From Candidatus Iainarchaeum sp. (GTDB lineage Archaea; Iainarchaeota; Iainarchaeia; Iainarchaeales; GCA-2688035): a stretch of 46,281 nt of DNA. The stretch is taken from NCBI GenBank assembly GCA_017610175.1, contig JAFCCO010000011.1, forward strand, positions 1 to 46,281. Reading direction: 5' to 3'. Below are positions 1 to 9,791 of the stretch, piece after piece. The notes below the pieces were generated by a model. The model was not told the origin of the DNA, did not search any database, and was given only the letters and a program-made list of their open reading frames with translations. How positions within the stretch are numbered: the stretch's first letter is position 1; each line of letters starts with the position of its first letter. The position numbers and the translations under genes are program-made.

Positions 1-1
1 T

Positions 2-3000
2 TCGGGAAAAACACTTATTGCAGAGCTTCTTGCCCTAAACAGCATTGTGAACAGGGGCAGAAAGGTTGTTTTCACCTGCCCGCTTAAGGCGCTTGCTTCA
101 GAGCATTTTGAGGGGTTCAAAAAAAAGTACTCAAAAGAGCTTAAAGTGAGGGCTGCGCTGAGCACAGGGGACATGGATTCAAGCAGCCGCTATCTGCAGG
201 ACTATGATTTGATTTTTTGCACCTACGAAAAGCTTGACTCCCTAATAAGGCACAGGGCGGACTGGCTTTCAACAGTTGGGCTTCTTGTGATTGACGAGGT
301 TCACGAGCTTGATTCAGGGAGAGGGGCGACACTGGAGGTCACAACCTGCAAGCTCAGGCAGTTGAACCCAAAAATGCAGGTGCTTGCCCTGTCGGCAACT
401 GTTCCAAATGCCGGGGAAATTTCAGGCTGGCTTGATGCCGAACTAGTTGAAAGTGACTACCGTCCGATTCCATTAAAGGAAGGGGTCTGCTTTAATCAGG
501 AAATTATGTATAATTCAAGTAAGTCTGAGACCATTGGGGGCGGGGCCCCTGTTGAAGCACTTGTTTCGGACACCCTTGGGGAAAAGAAAAAGCAGGCACT
601 TGTGTTTGCAAACACGAGAAGAAATGCCGAGGGAATGGCAAAGCGTTTGTCGGAAATTTCAGAAAAGGCACTGACTGCAGGGGAGAAGACTTCCCTTGCA
701 AAGGACGCCGGAAAGATTCTTCACGCACTTGAAGCCCCAACCGAGCAGTGCAGGAAGCTCGCGCTTTTTGTAGGCAAGGGTTCCGCTTTTCACCACGCCG
801 GCCTCATGCAGAAGCAGCGAACAATTGTTGAGAATGCGTTCAGGGAAAACCGCGTCAAGGTGATTTCGGCCACGCCAACGCTTTGTGTAGTTCCTGAAAC
901 AAGGTTGTGGCACGGTGTTGAGGATTTCCGTGTTGATTCCTTTAACTACAACCAGCGGCTTCTTGCGCTAAAGGCTAATAAGCTTGCCAGCATTAGGCCG
1001 CAAGCGATTGTTAAGAGGAAAAATAACAGGAGGATTGTAACTATTAAGGGCTGTTCTGGCTTTTCAATTAAATTAACCGAGAACCATCGGGTTTTAGTCA
1101 AAAGAAAGGGCCGAAAGCAACTGTTGGTTGCGGGAAAATGCAAAAAAGGGGATAAAATAGCGGTTGTGGGCAAATTGTGGAAAAAGCGTCCTGAAAAATT
1201 CAACATATCCCATTTTTCCACAAACCCGCCTGAACCGGAAGTACCCCTTACCGCGGATTTTTTCTATTTTATTGGGGCAATGCTTGGGGGTGGGCATTCC
1301 GGTGCCGAGATAAAAACAGGGAAACTCGTGCTTAAAGGGAGCCCTTGCCTGGTCGGGCATGACAAGGAAATATTTCAGGTTGCCAAAAGGGTGTGTGATT
1401 TTTATGGGATTCGGTATCGCGAAATAAAAAACCATTATGGGATACCGTCCTTGGTTTTATCCAAGGCAAAATGGGTCAGAACTTTACTGGTGCGCTGTGG
1501 GGTGCAAAAGGGTTCCAGCAAATTTATTGCACCGGAATTGATGCTCGGCAACAGTGCGCAAATAAAGGCATTGATCCAGGGCCTGTTTGATACAGATGGG
1601 TATGTCCAAAACGGAAGAGGCATAGGTTTCTCCAATATCTCGCTTAGTCTTATTAAGGGACTGCAACGCTTGTTGCTTTCCTTTGGTGTTGTTTCTAGGT
1701 TTAGAGAAAAGCCAGCAGGGGTAATGCAAATAACCCAAAAAAAGTATAGCACTAAAAAATGTTTTGAGTTGATTGTAAGCCAGAAGAAAGGCATACTTTC
1801 TTTCCATAAAAAAATTGGGTTTAGGGTAAAGCGTAAACAGGCTTCTTTGCTCTTGCTTGCAGATTCAATTTCTTCCAATTTGCATTACATTTCTTGCCCC
1901 ACCTGCAAATACAAGCTGTTTGGCGATTTGTTTTCCGGCAGAACCACACAGCAAAGAGATTGGGGTGAAAAGAAGCTTTCATTAATTAAGGTTTTGGGGC
2001 AAAATGGAAAATTAAACTCTTCAGAGCTAACAAAAAAGCTTGGATTCAGACCATACAAAAATGAACGCAGGTTGAATCACCATTTTGAATTAATTAACAG
2101 AGCCAGGGTTGGAAACAACAAGTTGTGGGAACTGAACGGGGTTGGAAAATACGTCTATCACCAACTGTTCGTAAAGGGGGTGAGTTTTGAAAAGGTAATT
2201 AAGCGGAAGGAATGCCCAATTTGCAGAAAAAAACTTTTAGTAAAGTTAAGGGGAGGCTGGAGAAAAAACGATTTTGAAGGCGATATTTTTTGGGATCTTG
2301 TTTCAGAGATTTCCACGAAAAGTGCGGTGTCCAGCCCATTTGTTTTTGACGTTGTTTTGCCTTCCAACGGCTCTAACGACCACCTGTTTGTTGCGGATGG
2401 ATTTATAATTCACAATTCAGCCGGAATAAATATGCCCGCCCACTCTGTGATAATTCCGTCACTCTACCGCTTTGGGGCGGCGGGGATGACGAGGATTCCT
2501 GTTCGAGAATTTAAGCAAATGCTGGGCCGCGCAGGCCGGCCAAAATATGATTCTGAGGGGCGGGGAATTGCGATTGCAAAAAGCGACTCCGACGCCGACG
2601 AAATAATGGAGCGCTATGTCAATGGGGAAATTGAGGAGGTAATGTCCAAGCTTGGGATTGAATCGGTTCTCAGAATGCATTTGCTTTCTCTAATCGCAAC
2701 AGGCTTTGTTTTTGACCTTGCAAGCATGGAGGAATTTTTCAAGTCAACACTTTACGCAAGGCAGTACGGCGACCTTGCTTCGCTCTTTGAAAAGGTTCAG
2801 GAAATTCTGGAGGAACTTGAGGCATGGGAGTTTATTGAGTCCGATGAGAAAAGAATTCTTGCAACCCCTGTGGGAAAAAGGGTAAGCGAGCTTTACTTGG
2901 ATCCGATGACAGCGCACGATTTAATTGAAGCTCTTTCATCCGAAAGAAAATTTTCACCGCTATCATACCTTTTCCTGTTTGCGCAGAGCACTGAATTTAC

Positions 3001-3523
3001 GCCATGGCTTTCGGTCCCAAAGAAAAAGGAGCCCGAGCTCTGGGAGGAAATGCAGCTTAATTCAAAGGAACTGCCGATTGATGTTGAGCGCGAAATGTAC
3101 CTTGACCTGAATCTTTTGCGCAAATTCAACAGCGCAATGCTTTTGCAGGACTGGGTTTCGGAAAAGAGCGAGCAGGACATAATGCTTGCATTCAACACGC
3201 AGCCCGGAATTGTTCACTCAAAGCTGAGAATCTGCGACTGGCTTTCATATGCTTCACTTGAGCTTGCAAAGCTTCTCAAGCTGGAGGAACACTTCGGGCC
3301 GCTTTCAAGGCTGAGGAAAAGAATGAAGTACGGTGTGAAAGAAGAGCTCGTGGTTCTCACAGAGGTTCGTGGAATTGGACGCGTTAGGGCAAGAAGACTG
3401 TGGAGGGCAAAGGTCAGAAGCATTGCTGAACTCAAAAATACAGACGAAAGGGACCTTGCCAGAATTCTTGGGGCAGGGGTTGCGGCAAAAATTAAGGAAG
3501 CAATCGGCCAAACAAAAAGGTAG
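2..3523 (+). CDS. hel308: Hel308/Ski2-like DNA helicase, 5'-truncated by window edge, intein-containing
   Basis: This is a superfamily 2 helicase of the Hel308 (Hjm) type, which unwinds forked DNA during replication restart. The frame is open to the left edge and the first codons read SGKT, the end of Walker A, so only the N-terminal residues are missing. Motif II is DEVH at nt 293-304, motif III is SAT near nt 392-400, and motif VI is QMLGRAGRP near nt 2516-2543. A winged-helix/ratchet region follows, and a C-terminal helix-hairpin-helix (VRGIGRVRARRL) lies near nt 3365-3400. The host reading TPTL-SAGINMPA (motif IV/V) is split by an in-frame intein (separate entry). The spliced product from this window would be about 663 residues, a normal Hel308 size once the missing start is added. 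It ends in TAG. Hel308 rather than another Ski2-like helicase is inferred from the C-terminal architecture. Confidence 0.93.
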   Translation, partial: SGKTLIAELLALNSIVNRGRKVVFTCPLKALASEHFEGFKKKYSKELKVRAALSTGDMDSSSRYLQDYDLIFCTYEKLDSLIRHRADWLSTVGLLVIDEVHELDSGRGATLEVTTCKLRQLNPKMQVLALSATVPNAGEISGWLDAELVESDYRPIPLKEGVCFNQEIMYNSSKSETIGGGAPVEALVSDTLGEKKKQALVFANTRRNAEGMAKRLSEISEKALTAGEKTSLAKDAGKILHALEAPTEQCRKLALFVGKGSAFHHAGLMQKQRTIVENAFRENRVKVISATPTLCVVPETRLWHGVEDFRVDSFNYNQRLLALKANKLASIRPQAIVKRKNNRRIVTIKGCSGFSIKLTENHRVLVKRKGRKQLLVAGKCKKGDKIAVVGKLWKKRPEKFNISHFSTNPPEPEVPLTADFFYFIGAMLGGGHSGAEIKTGKLVLKGSPCLVGHDKEIFQVAKRVCDFYGIRYREIKNHYGIPSLVLSKAKWVRTLLVRCGVQKGSSKFIAPELMLGNSAQIKALIQGLFDTDGYVQNGRGIGFSNISLSLIKGLQRLLLSFGVVSRFREKPAGVMQITQKKYSTKKCFELIVSQKKGILSFHKKIGFRVKRKQASLLLLADSISSNLHYISCPTCKYKLFGDLFSGRTTQQRDWGEKKLSLIKVLGQNGKLNSSELTKKLGFRPYKNERRLNHHFELINRARVGNNKLWELNGVGKYVYHQLFVKGVSFEKVIKRKECPICRKKLLVKLRGGWRKNDFEGDIFWDLVSEISTKSAVSSPFVFDVVLPSNGSNDHLFVADGFIIHNSAGINMPAHSVIIPSLYRFGAAGMTRIPVREFKQMLGRAGRPKYDSEGRGIAIAKSDSDADEIMERYVNGEIEEVMSKLGIESVLRMHLLSLIATGFVFDLASMEEFFKSTLYARQYGDLASLFEKVQEILEELEAWEFIESDEKRILATPVGKRVSELYLDPMTAHDLIEALSSERKFSPLSYLFLFAQSTEFTPWLSVPKKKEPELWEEMQLNSKELPIDVEREMYLDLNLLRKFNSAMLLQDWVSEKSEQDIMLAFNTQPGIVHSKLRICDWLSYASLELAKLLKLEEHFGPLSRLRKRMKYGVKEELVVLTEVRGIGRVRARRLWRAKVRSIAELKNTDERDLARILGAGVAAKIKEAIGQTKR
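884..2416 (+). other. intein with LAGLIDADG-type endonuclease domain, in the helicase
   Basis: This is a 511-residue protein-splicing element inserted between Leu and Ser of the helicase motif ATPTL/SAGINMPA. The first residue is Cys (CVVPETRLW, block A). Block B has the TxxH motif in KLTENHRVL. The element ends in FIIHN, with the penultimate His and terminal Asn, followed by Ser at +1, so the splicing residues are all present. The endonuclease has two LAGLIDADG-like blocks: FIGAMLGGGHSG near nt 1271-1303, where the usual acidic residue is Gly (codon GGT at 1289), and LIQGLFDTDGY near nt 1573-1605, which keeps its Asp. A CPTC and a CPIC knuckle (near nt 1897 and 2213) flank a helix-rich segment and may form a zinc-binding DNA-recognition domain. 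Splicing competence is inferred from motifs. Loss of endonuclease activity is inferred from the missing Asp. Confidence 0.95.
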
Positions 3524-3550
3524 CTTAAAGGAAAGCCTTATTAAGCAAAG

Positions 3551-3578
3551 ACGCATTTTTTTATTCACATCAAAGGTG
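3551..3578 (+). promoter_or_regulatory. T-rich element: helicase terminator and/or promoter of the surface operon
   Basis: A run of seven T followed by ATT (3556-3564) lies 33 nt after the helicase stop and about 29 nt before the next ATG. It could end helicase transcription and also serve as a TATA-like element for the surface operon. GGTG at 3575-3578 is a plausible ribosome site. Both roles are inferred from position and composition only. Confidence 0.35.
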
Positions 3579-3588
3579 TGAATGAACA

Positions 3589-6500
3589 ATGGATGTTTTG
3601 GCCCAGCTTAAAAAAATATACTACCTGTTTGAGGGGGGATATTACAATATCCTTGACAAGGTAAACCAAAAGGTTCCAATCTACAAAGTGATTGACCCAA
3701 TCGACAAAGTCTTTCCATCCTTTATTCTCTTAATAATACTTATAGCATTTTCAGTGGTGCTTGCAGCAATTGCACTTACCCCACCCCAGGTTTTTTCCGC
3801 AACAATTCTTGTGTCTGATTCACAGGGGAATGCCCTTGAGGGGGTTCCTGTGCAAATTTCAATTCAGGGACAGCAAATTGCGCTTGAAACAGATTTTTGG
3901 GGTGAGGCAAAACTTAATCTCCCAACCGAGGAAGTTGAAGCTGAAGCGGTTATTGAATTTGAGGGATTCAGCAAAATAAGCGAAACAATTACTTTGCGCG
4001 CAAACGAACTTATTGAGTTCAAGCTAAGTGCGCCCAAAATACTGCTTGAGTCCACAGAGCACACAATTTACGTTGTAAGCCTGGAGTCTGGAAGGCGGCG
4101 CATAATAAGCAAGCCGGTGCAGCTTGAGTTCAGCTGTGACTCAGGCCTGCCTGGGCCAGCCCCACTTACAAGGCCAAGCGGGGAATTCAAGAACATCGCG
4201 TCTCCAAACGGATGCGGAACCCTTATAGTAAAGGCCTCGGCGGAGGGATTTGAGCCAAAGAACAGCATTTCAATAACAAGAAAAACAACCTACATTGAGC
4301 TTTCCCCAATTGTGACAACAACCGCAATCACAGTTCTTGTAAGGGACCACGAGGGGGAAGTGGTCTCAGGGGCAATTGTAAAGCTGTTTGATTCAGACAA
4401 CGCGGTTTCAGGGCAAAAAACAAGCGATGAAAGCGGAGTTGCCCTCTTTGAGGAAATTGAAGCAGGAACATATTCCGCAAGTGCAATTCACTCGGACGGG
4501 CGGTTTGCGGAAAAAACCGCAATCAGCGCAAGGGCGGGCTCCCCGAAAACCGTTTCAATCCAGTTGCCTGAATTGCTTGAAGGCAGCAAGGTTTCAATCA
4601 GGGCAATCAGCTCAGACACGGATTCGGCAATTGGTGGCGCAAAGGTTTTCCTCTACGCAAACAACAGGCTTATTGCACAGGAAAACACAGACCCTGACGG
4701 AATATTTGAAAAGCCAATGATGGATGACGCCGCAGACCTTATCGCGGTTATAAGCCACGACAACTTTGTGACCAAGATTGAGCCCGGAGTTTCAATAATT
4801 GAAATGGCAAGCACAAATTCACAGGATGTGAAGCTTGATCCCCTCACCGCAAGCAACAACTCAAAGGCAATTGTAAAGGTAACAGATTACGAAACAGAGG
4901 AGACGGTGGAGGAGGCAAGTGTTTTCCTCTACAACTCGGATTACCCTGAACTGATACTCAATTACCCCTACAATTTCACAAATGCAGACGGAAACCTTCT
5001 TTTCTCACAACTTCCTGCCGGAAGCTATTTTGCAAAGGCAAGGAAGGACAACACAGGGGGTCAGAGCGAAACCAGGGCCCTTGCGGCAGGCTCGCTTGTA
5101 GAGCTCCCAGTTGTTCTTGTGTTAACAGAGGGGAATCTTGAGGTAAATGTGGTTGACCCAAAGCGCGGCCCGCTTGAGGGGGCTGAAATAAAAATATTTG
5201 ATGCATTTACCGACGCGCCACTCCAAAGCGGCTTAACCGATGAGGACGGGACATTTGAATCAGAAAAACTCAAGTCCGACAAAGTGGTTTACCTAAAGGT
5301 TTCAAAGGCAAATTATATAACATTTGTTTCACCACCGATTCCAATCATCGCAAAGGACACTGTTGAATTCAATGTTGAACTTATTTACAGCCTTGACGTT
5401 ACCGAGGAAAAAAGCATTGAGATTGAATTTGCCGGATTCTTTGATGACGCGCAGGCAGAGGACAAGGCCTCAAAGCTTGAGGCCGGGCAAAGCTACTTCC
5501 TCAAATTTTACCTCACCCTGCCGCAGGACGCAAACTATGACATGCTTGTTAATCACCTGCGCGTAGGTCCTGAATCAGTAGCAGGGGTTTCATTTGAGGA
5601 CTATGTGATAAGGGTTGCAAACGATGCAACTTCCTCACATCGCTCTTCAACAGTTTTCAGCACATCATTCGATTCCGCAGACCCGTTTTCAAACCCGCAG
5701 ATTACAAGCCTTGCCGCAAAGCAGTCAAACACTTTGTGGGAGAATCCGGAATCCGAAACAAGATATATTTTTATAGTAAAGGCGGAGACAGAGCAGGGCC
5801 TGGAAGACGATACAGATGTTGAAATAAGGTATATGGCAAAAGTTTTGGTCAACGGAACGGAATTTGCAACTCCCGAGTTCCTCAAAGTGTTCAGGATTGG
5901 GGAAACAATTTGCGAGCCGGGAATCAACTGCCCGGCAGCGGTTTGGCGCATATTCCTGCAGGAGCCGGGAGCAGAACCAGAAATGCTCAGCAACTTCTCG
6001 CTTGAGGAAAGCGTGAAGCTCAGCCTGTATTCAAACTACTCAATTTCATACGTTCTGCACAACACAAGCGGCGCAGACTTGGTGGCAACGCTTGAGGTAC
6101 AGAACCACGATCCGTCAGGGGTAATTGCAATTCAGGGCGATTCAAACGCCGTTGTGTTTGAGGACATTCCAATCGAGGCCGATACGGTTGTGGACATTGG
6201 TTCGCCGTTTGAAATTGAAACAATGAGGGAGGCTGCCGTAACCGAACTGAGGCTGAGGCTTAAGGAAGGGAACCAGCTTCTTGACGAGCAAACACTGTAC
6301 TTCAAGGTTGAGGCCGACGCAAATCTTGCGATAAGCCTTTCACCAGGATACCTTGTTCCAAACGACGGAAGCCAGATTATTTCAGGGATAATCACAGAAC
6401 CGGTTGACGGAAACCCGATTGCAAACGCCTCAGTAAGCATTTACCTCCGCGGAACCGAGCTTTACGAAACAATAACAACCGATGCAAACGGTTTCTTCAG

Positions 6501-8064
6501 AAGCAGCAGAAACTTTAATCTCCCCGCAAACTCAAGCGTTACAGTGGTTGCCAATGCCCCGCGTTACAGGGATACCGAAGCATCAATTCCGGTAAAGAGA
6601 AGCGACTTCTTTGACCAAAGATATGGCTGCATTGAGGTGGAGATGGATCCTTCCGAAGGGGATTTCAAGGAATTCTATCTGGCACCAAACCAAACAGGCT
6701 CTTTTACAGTGCTCTCAAACAACTGCTCTGAAAATGTTGAAATAAGATTCAACACAAAGCTTGTGGCAAGCCCGGAAAGCTTTTCCTTGGAGCCAGGGCG
6801 TTCAAGGGCTGTTCAGTTCACCGCAGACAACCCTGAATTTGGGGAAGAGGTTTATCTCGGCCAGTACCCGATTTATGTGCAGGCAAAGTTTGAGTCAGAC
6901 GTGCGATTCCTTAACGCGCTTAAGGTGCTTGTTTACATTGCGGACGAAGAGGGAAGCTGCCTTGCAATTGACAAAACAAGCTTCAATTTGTTTGACCAGC
7001 CCAAGGACTCAGCCAATCTAACAAACAACTGTGCGGTCAGATTCAATGATGCATGGAGGCCTGAAATTGCACTCGACACATTCAAAGCGCTTATCTCAAG
7101 AACGGATTTTGAGATTCCAGAGGTTGCAGAGTTTGACTGGAGTGTTACCGCAAAAATCCAGTACATTGACGTCAATCGCGCAATAGTTGAAGAGCTTGAG
7201 CCCGGCTGGAGAACATTTTACGTTGACACAGACCGCGTTGCAACAGGCGGGGCCGGAGACTATGACAACACAGTAACCGTTGAAATTGGAAACAGAATTC
7301 AGAATGTTGAGCAATTCAAATTCGAGTTCTACCAGCAGGAACACGGGGTCTGTGCACTTGCAGACAACGTTGCATTTGTGAAAGCAAACACAGTAACAGT
7401 AAACACCCCTACAGGCCAGCAAACTCTAACTGTTCCATGCACTGAAACAGAGTGCACTTGGGACAATGCGGACATGTGCATTAACAATGCGGAAGAGGGA
7501 GACTGTTCGGCCGAAAGGCTGCTTCCAATTGGCGCGCCATGCAAGCACGGTGAATTCACGGTTGCACTCAACGCAGACCGAATTGACAGCATTGAAATCC
7601 CAATATTCAACAAGGACAACAACGCAGGGCTTGTGATACAGTTGTACGGAGACGTGGTTGACCGGGTTGTTATTGAGGCAGTGGATTTTAACACAGAGGA
7701 CCTTGTGCTCGGGGAAGGAACCTCGGCAATTGTTCCGGTGAAAAATCTTGGATACGTGCTTGGCACAATAGACTTTGATTTGGAGGAAATTTTGGGCGGA
7801 AAAATATGGCTGGTTTACGACGTGAACTTTGTTTCGGAATCAGAGTCAAACGAGATTGAAACATGGATTGTTGACGACACGGTTTACGCAAAGTACATTG
7901 GAAACACAATGGATGCAAACGCAAACGCCTTTGATGCAAACACAGGCATTGTTGACGCAAACGCAGTTTCAGAGATTCCGTTTGAAATCACAAACCTGCT
8001 GCTCAATTCAAGGCAGTACAATTTAATTGTAGTAGATGATTATGTTAGTGAGCTGAGATCATGA
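3589..8064 (+). CDS. giant N-terminally anchored extracellular protein with carboxypeptidase-regulatory-like repeats (surface protein A)
   Basis: I do not recognise a named family for the whole protein (1491 aa). Residues 1-42 are a basic cytoplasmic head, residues 43-63 one transmembrane segment, and the rest should be extracellular (type II topology). The ectodomain has at least six repeats of the carboxypeptidase-regulatory/Ig-like type, each with a G-A/V-x-V-x-L/I strand and a D-x-G-x-F turn. Examples begin near residues 68, 245, 335, 425, 515 and 930. A Cys-containing region follows, and an Asn/Asp/Ala-rich tract lies near residues 1440-1465. There is no C-terminal anchor. The head motif PIYKxxDPIDKVFPSFILLI recurs at the start of the 2272-aa protein at 12685, so the two are paralogues. 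The gene heads an operon: its stop overlaps the next start as ATGA. A structural or adhesive surface role is inferred. Confidence 0.85.
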   Translation: MDVLAQLKKIYYLFEGGYYNILDKVNQKVPIYKVIDPIDKVFPSFILLIILIAFSVVLAAIALTPPQVFSATILVSDSQGNALEGVPVQISIQGQQIALETDFWGEAKLNLPTEEVEAEAVIEFEGFSKISETITLRANELIEFKLSAPKILLESTEHTIYVVSLESGRRRIISKPVQLEFSCDSGLPGPAPLTRPSGEFKNIASPNGCGTLIVKASAEGFEPKNSISITRKTTYIELSPIVTTTAITVLVRDHEGEVVSGAIVKLFDSDNAVSGQKTSDESGVALFEEIEAGTYSASAIHSDGRFAEKTAISARAGSPKTVSIQLPELLEGSKVSIRAISSDTDSAIGGAKVFLYANNRLIAQENTDPDGIFEKPMMDDAADLIAVISHDNFVTKIEPGVSIIEMASTNSQDVKLDPLTASNNSKAIVKVTDYETEETVEEASVFLYNSDYPELILNYPYNFTNADGNLLFSQLPAGSYFAKARKDNTGGQSETRALAAGSLVELPVVLVLTEGNLEVNVVDPKRGPLEGAEIKIFDAFTDAPLQSGLTDEDGTFESEKLKSDKVVYLKVSKANYITFVSPPIPIIAKDTVEFNVELIYSLDVTEEKSIEIEFAGFFDDAQAEDKASKLEAGQSYFLKFYLTLPQDANYDMLVNHLRVGPESVAGVSFEDYVIRVANDATSSHRSSTVFSTSFDSADPFSNPQITSLAAKQSNTLWENPESETRYIFIVKAETEQGLEDDTDVEIRYMAKVLVNGTEFATPEFLKVFRIGETICEPGINCPAAVWRIFLQEPGAEPEMLSNFSLEESVKLSLYSNYSISYVLHNTSGADLVATLEVQNHDPSGVIAIQGDSNAVVFEDIPIEADTVVDIGSPFEIETMREAAVTELRLRLKEGNQLLDEQTLYFKVEADANLAISLSPGYLVPNDGSQIISGIITEPVDGNPIANASVSIYLRGTELYETITTDANGFFRSSRNFNLPANSSVTVVANAPRYRDTEASIPVKRSDFFDQRYGCIEVEMDPSEGDFKEFYLAPNQTGSFTVLSNNCSENVEIRFNTKLVASPESFSLEPGRSRAVQFTADNPEFGEEVYLGQYPIYVQAKFESDVRFLNALKVLVYIADEEGSCLAIDKTSFNLFDQPKDSANLTNNCAVRFNDAWRPEIALDTFKALISRTDFEIPEVAEFDWSVTAKIQYIDVNRAIVEELEPGWRTFYVDTDRVATGGAGDYDNTVTVEIGNRIQNVEQFKFEFYQQEHGVCALADNVAFVKANTVTVNTPTGQQTLTVPCTETECTWDNADMCINNAEEGDCSAERLLPIGAPCKHGEFTVALNADRIDSIEIPIFNKDNNAGLVIQLYGDVVDRVVIEAVDFNTEDLVLGEGTSAIVPVKNLGYVLGTIDFDLEEILGGKIWLVYDVNFVSESESNEIETWIVDDTVYAKYIGNTMDANANAFDANTGIVDANAVSEIPFEITNLLLNSRQYNLIVVDDYVSELRS

Positions 8065-9791
8065 ACGGGAAAATAATTGCATTGGTTGCATTGCTTTTCA
8101 TGGCAAGCCTTGTTCAGGCAGAAAGCCTTTTTTACACAGGGGACATGGCAATAAAGCTCAACAAGGAAGTCTTCCTTCCAGGTGACGAGCTAAAGGCAAC
8201 AATTACGCTTTCAAACGTTGAATCAATTCCGATTGCCGATGCATATATAGTAGTTGACCTTGTTGCAGGAAAGGATTATTATTACCCGTCACAAACAAGC
8301 GATGCGGACAACATTTTTGCAGAGAAAAAAATAACCGGAATAAACATTGAGGGCGGCGGAAAGGTTTCAAAAGAATTCACTTACACTCTTCCCGCGAATC
8401 TTGCGGGCGGAGATTACAGAATTGATGCATATGCAAAAACAGGAAGAACACACATAATTGGAGTCCCACACATCTTTGCATCCCCTGAAATGAAACAATT
8501 CAGGGTGCGCTCAGGCGAATCCAACGAGTTTCCGCAGGCAAACATTGTGAGAACCAAAACAAAGTTCCACGAATTCCTTGGACCAATTGGTCCGGGAATT
8601 GACCCAGGCGCTAACATTGAAAACGAAGTGTTTGTAAAGAACACATCTTCTCGCGAACTCAAAAACCTTTCACTCTTTGTTGGGTTGTGCGAGTGGGACG
8701 ACACCTACTGCGAAAGCTTTGAAAGCGAGGACACAAAAACAATTGCATCCCTCAAGGCAGGAGAGGAAAAGGCAGTAAGCGTTTCACTTAAAGCAGGAGC
8801 AATACCGGATGCTTATGCAATAAGGCTTGAATTGCGCAACAGTGAAGGGGAACTGCTTTCATTTTACAGAAACAGAAGCGTGGTTTACGGGGAGACCGCA
8901 AAAATCCACAAGCTCAATGTAAACGACTACATGTTCAAGCAGGACGACACTGTAAAGATTTCAGTTCTTGTGGGTGCAAGCCCTGACCACTACCGATGGC
9001 CAACGTTTGAAAATTTCACGCTCAAGGCATGGGTTGAAGACCTTGAATCCGGAGCGGTTGTTGGAAGCGGCGAAAGGGTTCTTAAATCAATTTACGGAGC
9101 AGAGCAGCTTAAAGTGAATTTTGAATTCCCAACAAGTAATGCCCTGAACCTATTCAAAGTATGTGCCTCAATCGAAAAGCAGAACGTTGAGCACGAAAAC
9201 TACTGTTACACGGTTGATGCCTCACTTTTTCCCCCAAAGAAAGAGGGAAGCGAGCTTGAGGCAGTGTGGACTTATGATTACACTGAGAGAAAGCTTGACA
9301 TCACGTTCTCAAACAAGGAATCCGGAATCCAAAACATTGACGCCGCATTTTTGCTAATGAATCTCTCCCGAAACGGGCTTGCAGGCCAAGGGGTTTTGCA
9401 GGGCACCACCCCAATTGCTGCTTCGGTAAAAACAGAGCCAAGCAATTTCCTGCTTATAGTAAACAACTTTGCAATCGGAAAACAGCAGAAGTTTGACATA
9501 GTGCTTGACTCAAGTGCAATTGCAACTTCCCCCAAAAACTGCGCAGAGCTTGGCGGGACAATTTGTACAGCAAGCAAGCTTTGTGAAAATCCGCTAAGGC
9601 AGGAAGAGGAAGGAATTTGCTGCGCAAGCAAGTGCATTGAACCAATTGAAACAAAGGCTCTTCCAACCCTGCCAAAAGACCTTTCAGACATTCTATTAAT
9701 TATGGGTGCTGTGCTTGTAATCATAATACTGGTTTACAATGTTTACAGGAAAAAGACAAAGGAGCCCAGCCTCGGTGATTTCAATGCATAA
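8061..9791 (+). CDS. type I membrane surface protein with CARDB-like beta domains (surface protein B)
   Basis: A 576-residue protein of unknown function. Residues 1-20 form a clear signal peptide ending VQA before Glu-Ser. Several beta-sandwich segments of the CARDB/Ig type follow (for example LPGDELKATITLSN near residue 37). A Cys-rich stretch near residues 493-528 contains about eight Cys. A C-terminal transmembrane helix at about 543-561 is followed by a Lys-rich cytoplasmic tail. It is therefore anchored opposite to protein A, with its N-terminus outside. It overlaps gene A by 4 nt and gene C by 8 nt, so the three are translationally coupled and probably form one surface complex. Tail sequence before the helix shows no recognised archaeosortase signal, so processing by the archaeosortase in this window is unsupported. 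Function is inferred only from topology and context. Confidence 0.83.
   Translation: MNGKIIALVALLFMASLVQAESLFYTGDMAIKLNKEVFLPGDELKATITLSNVESIPIADAYIVVDLVAGKDYYYPSQTSDADNIFAEKKITGINIEGGGKVSKEFTYTLPANLAGGDYRIDAYAKTGRTHIIGVPHIFASPEMKQFRVRSGESNEFPQANIVRTKTKFHEFLGPIGPGIDPGANIENEVFVKNTSSRELKNLSLFVGLCEWDDTYCESFESEDTKTIASLKAGEEKAVSVSLKAGAIPDAYAIRLELRNSEGELLSFYRNRSVVYGETAKIHKLNVNDYMFKQDDTVKISVLVGASPDHYRWPTFENFTLKAWVEDLESGAVVGSGERVLKSIYGAEQLKVNFEFPTSNALNLFKVCASIEKQNVEHENYCYTVDASLFPPKKEGSELEAVWTYDYTERKLDITFSNKESGIQNIDAAFLLMNLSRNGLAGQGVLQGTTPIAASVKTEPSNFLLIVNNFAIGKQQKFDIVLDSSAIATSPKNCAELGGTICTASKLCENPLRQEEEGICCASKCIEPIETKALPTLPKDLSDILLIMGAVLVIIILVYNVYRKKTKEPSLGDFNA

Noticed and set aside
946-1878. Several long minus-strand frames opposite the intein
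   Set aside because: They lie antisense to a continuous protein with clear splicing and endonuclease motifs, and show no recognisable domain, start context or promoter.
9739-9783. N-terminal extension of surface protein C
   Set aside because: It would precede a perfect signal peptide with basic residues and overlaps gene B far more than the 8 nt obtained with ATG 9784.
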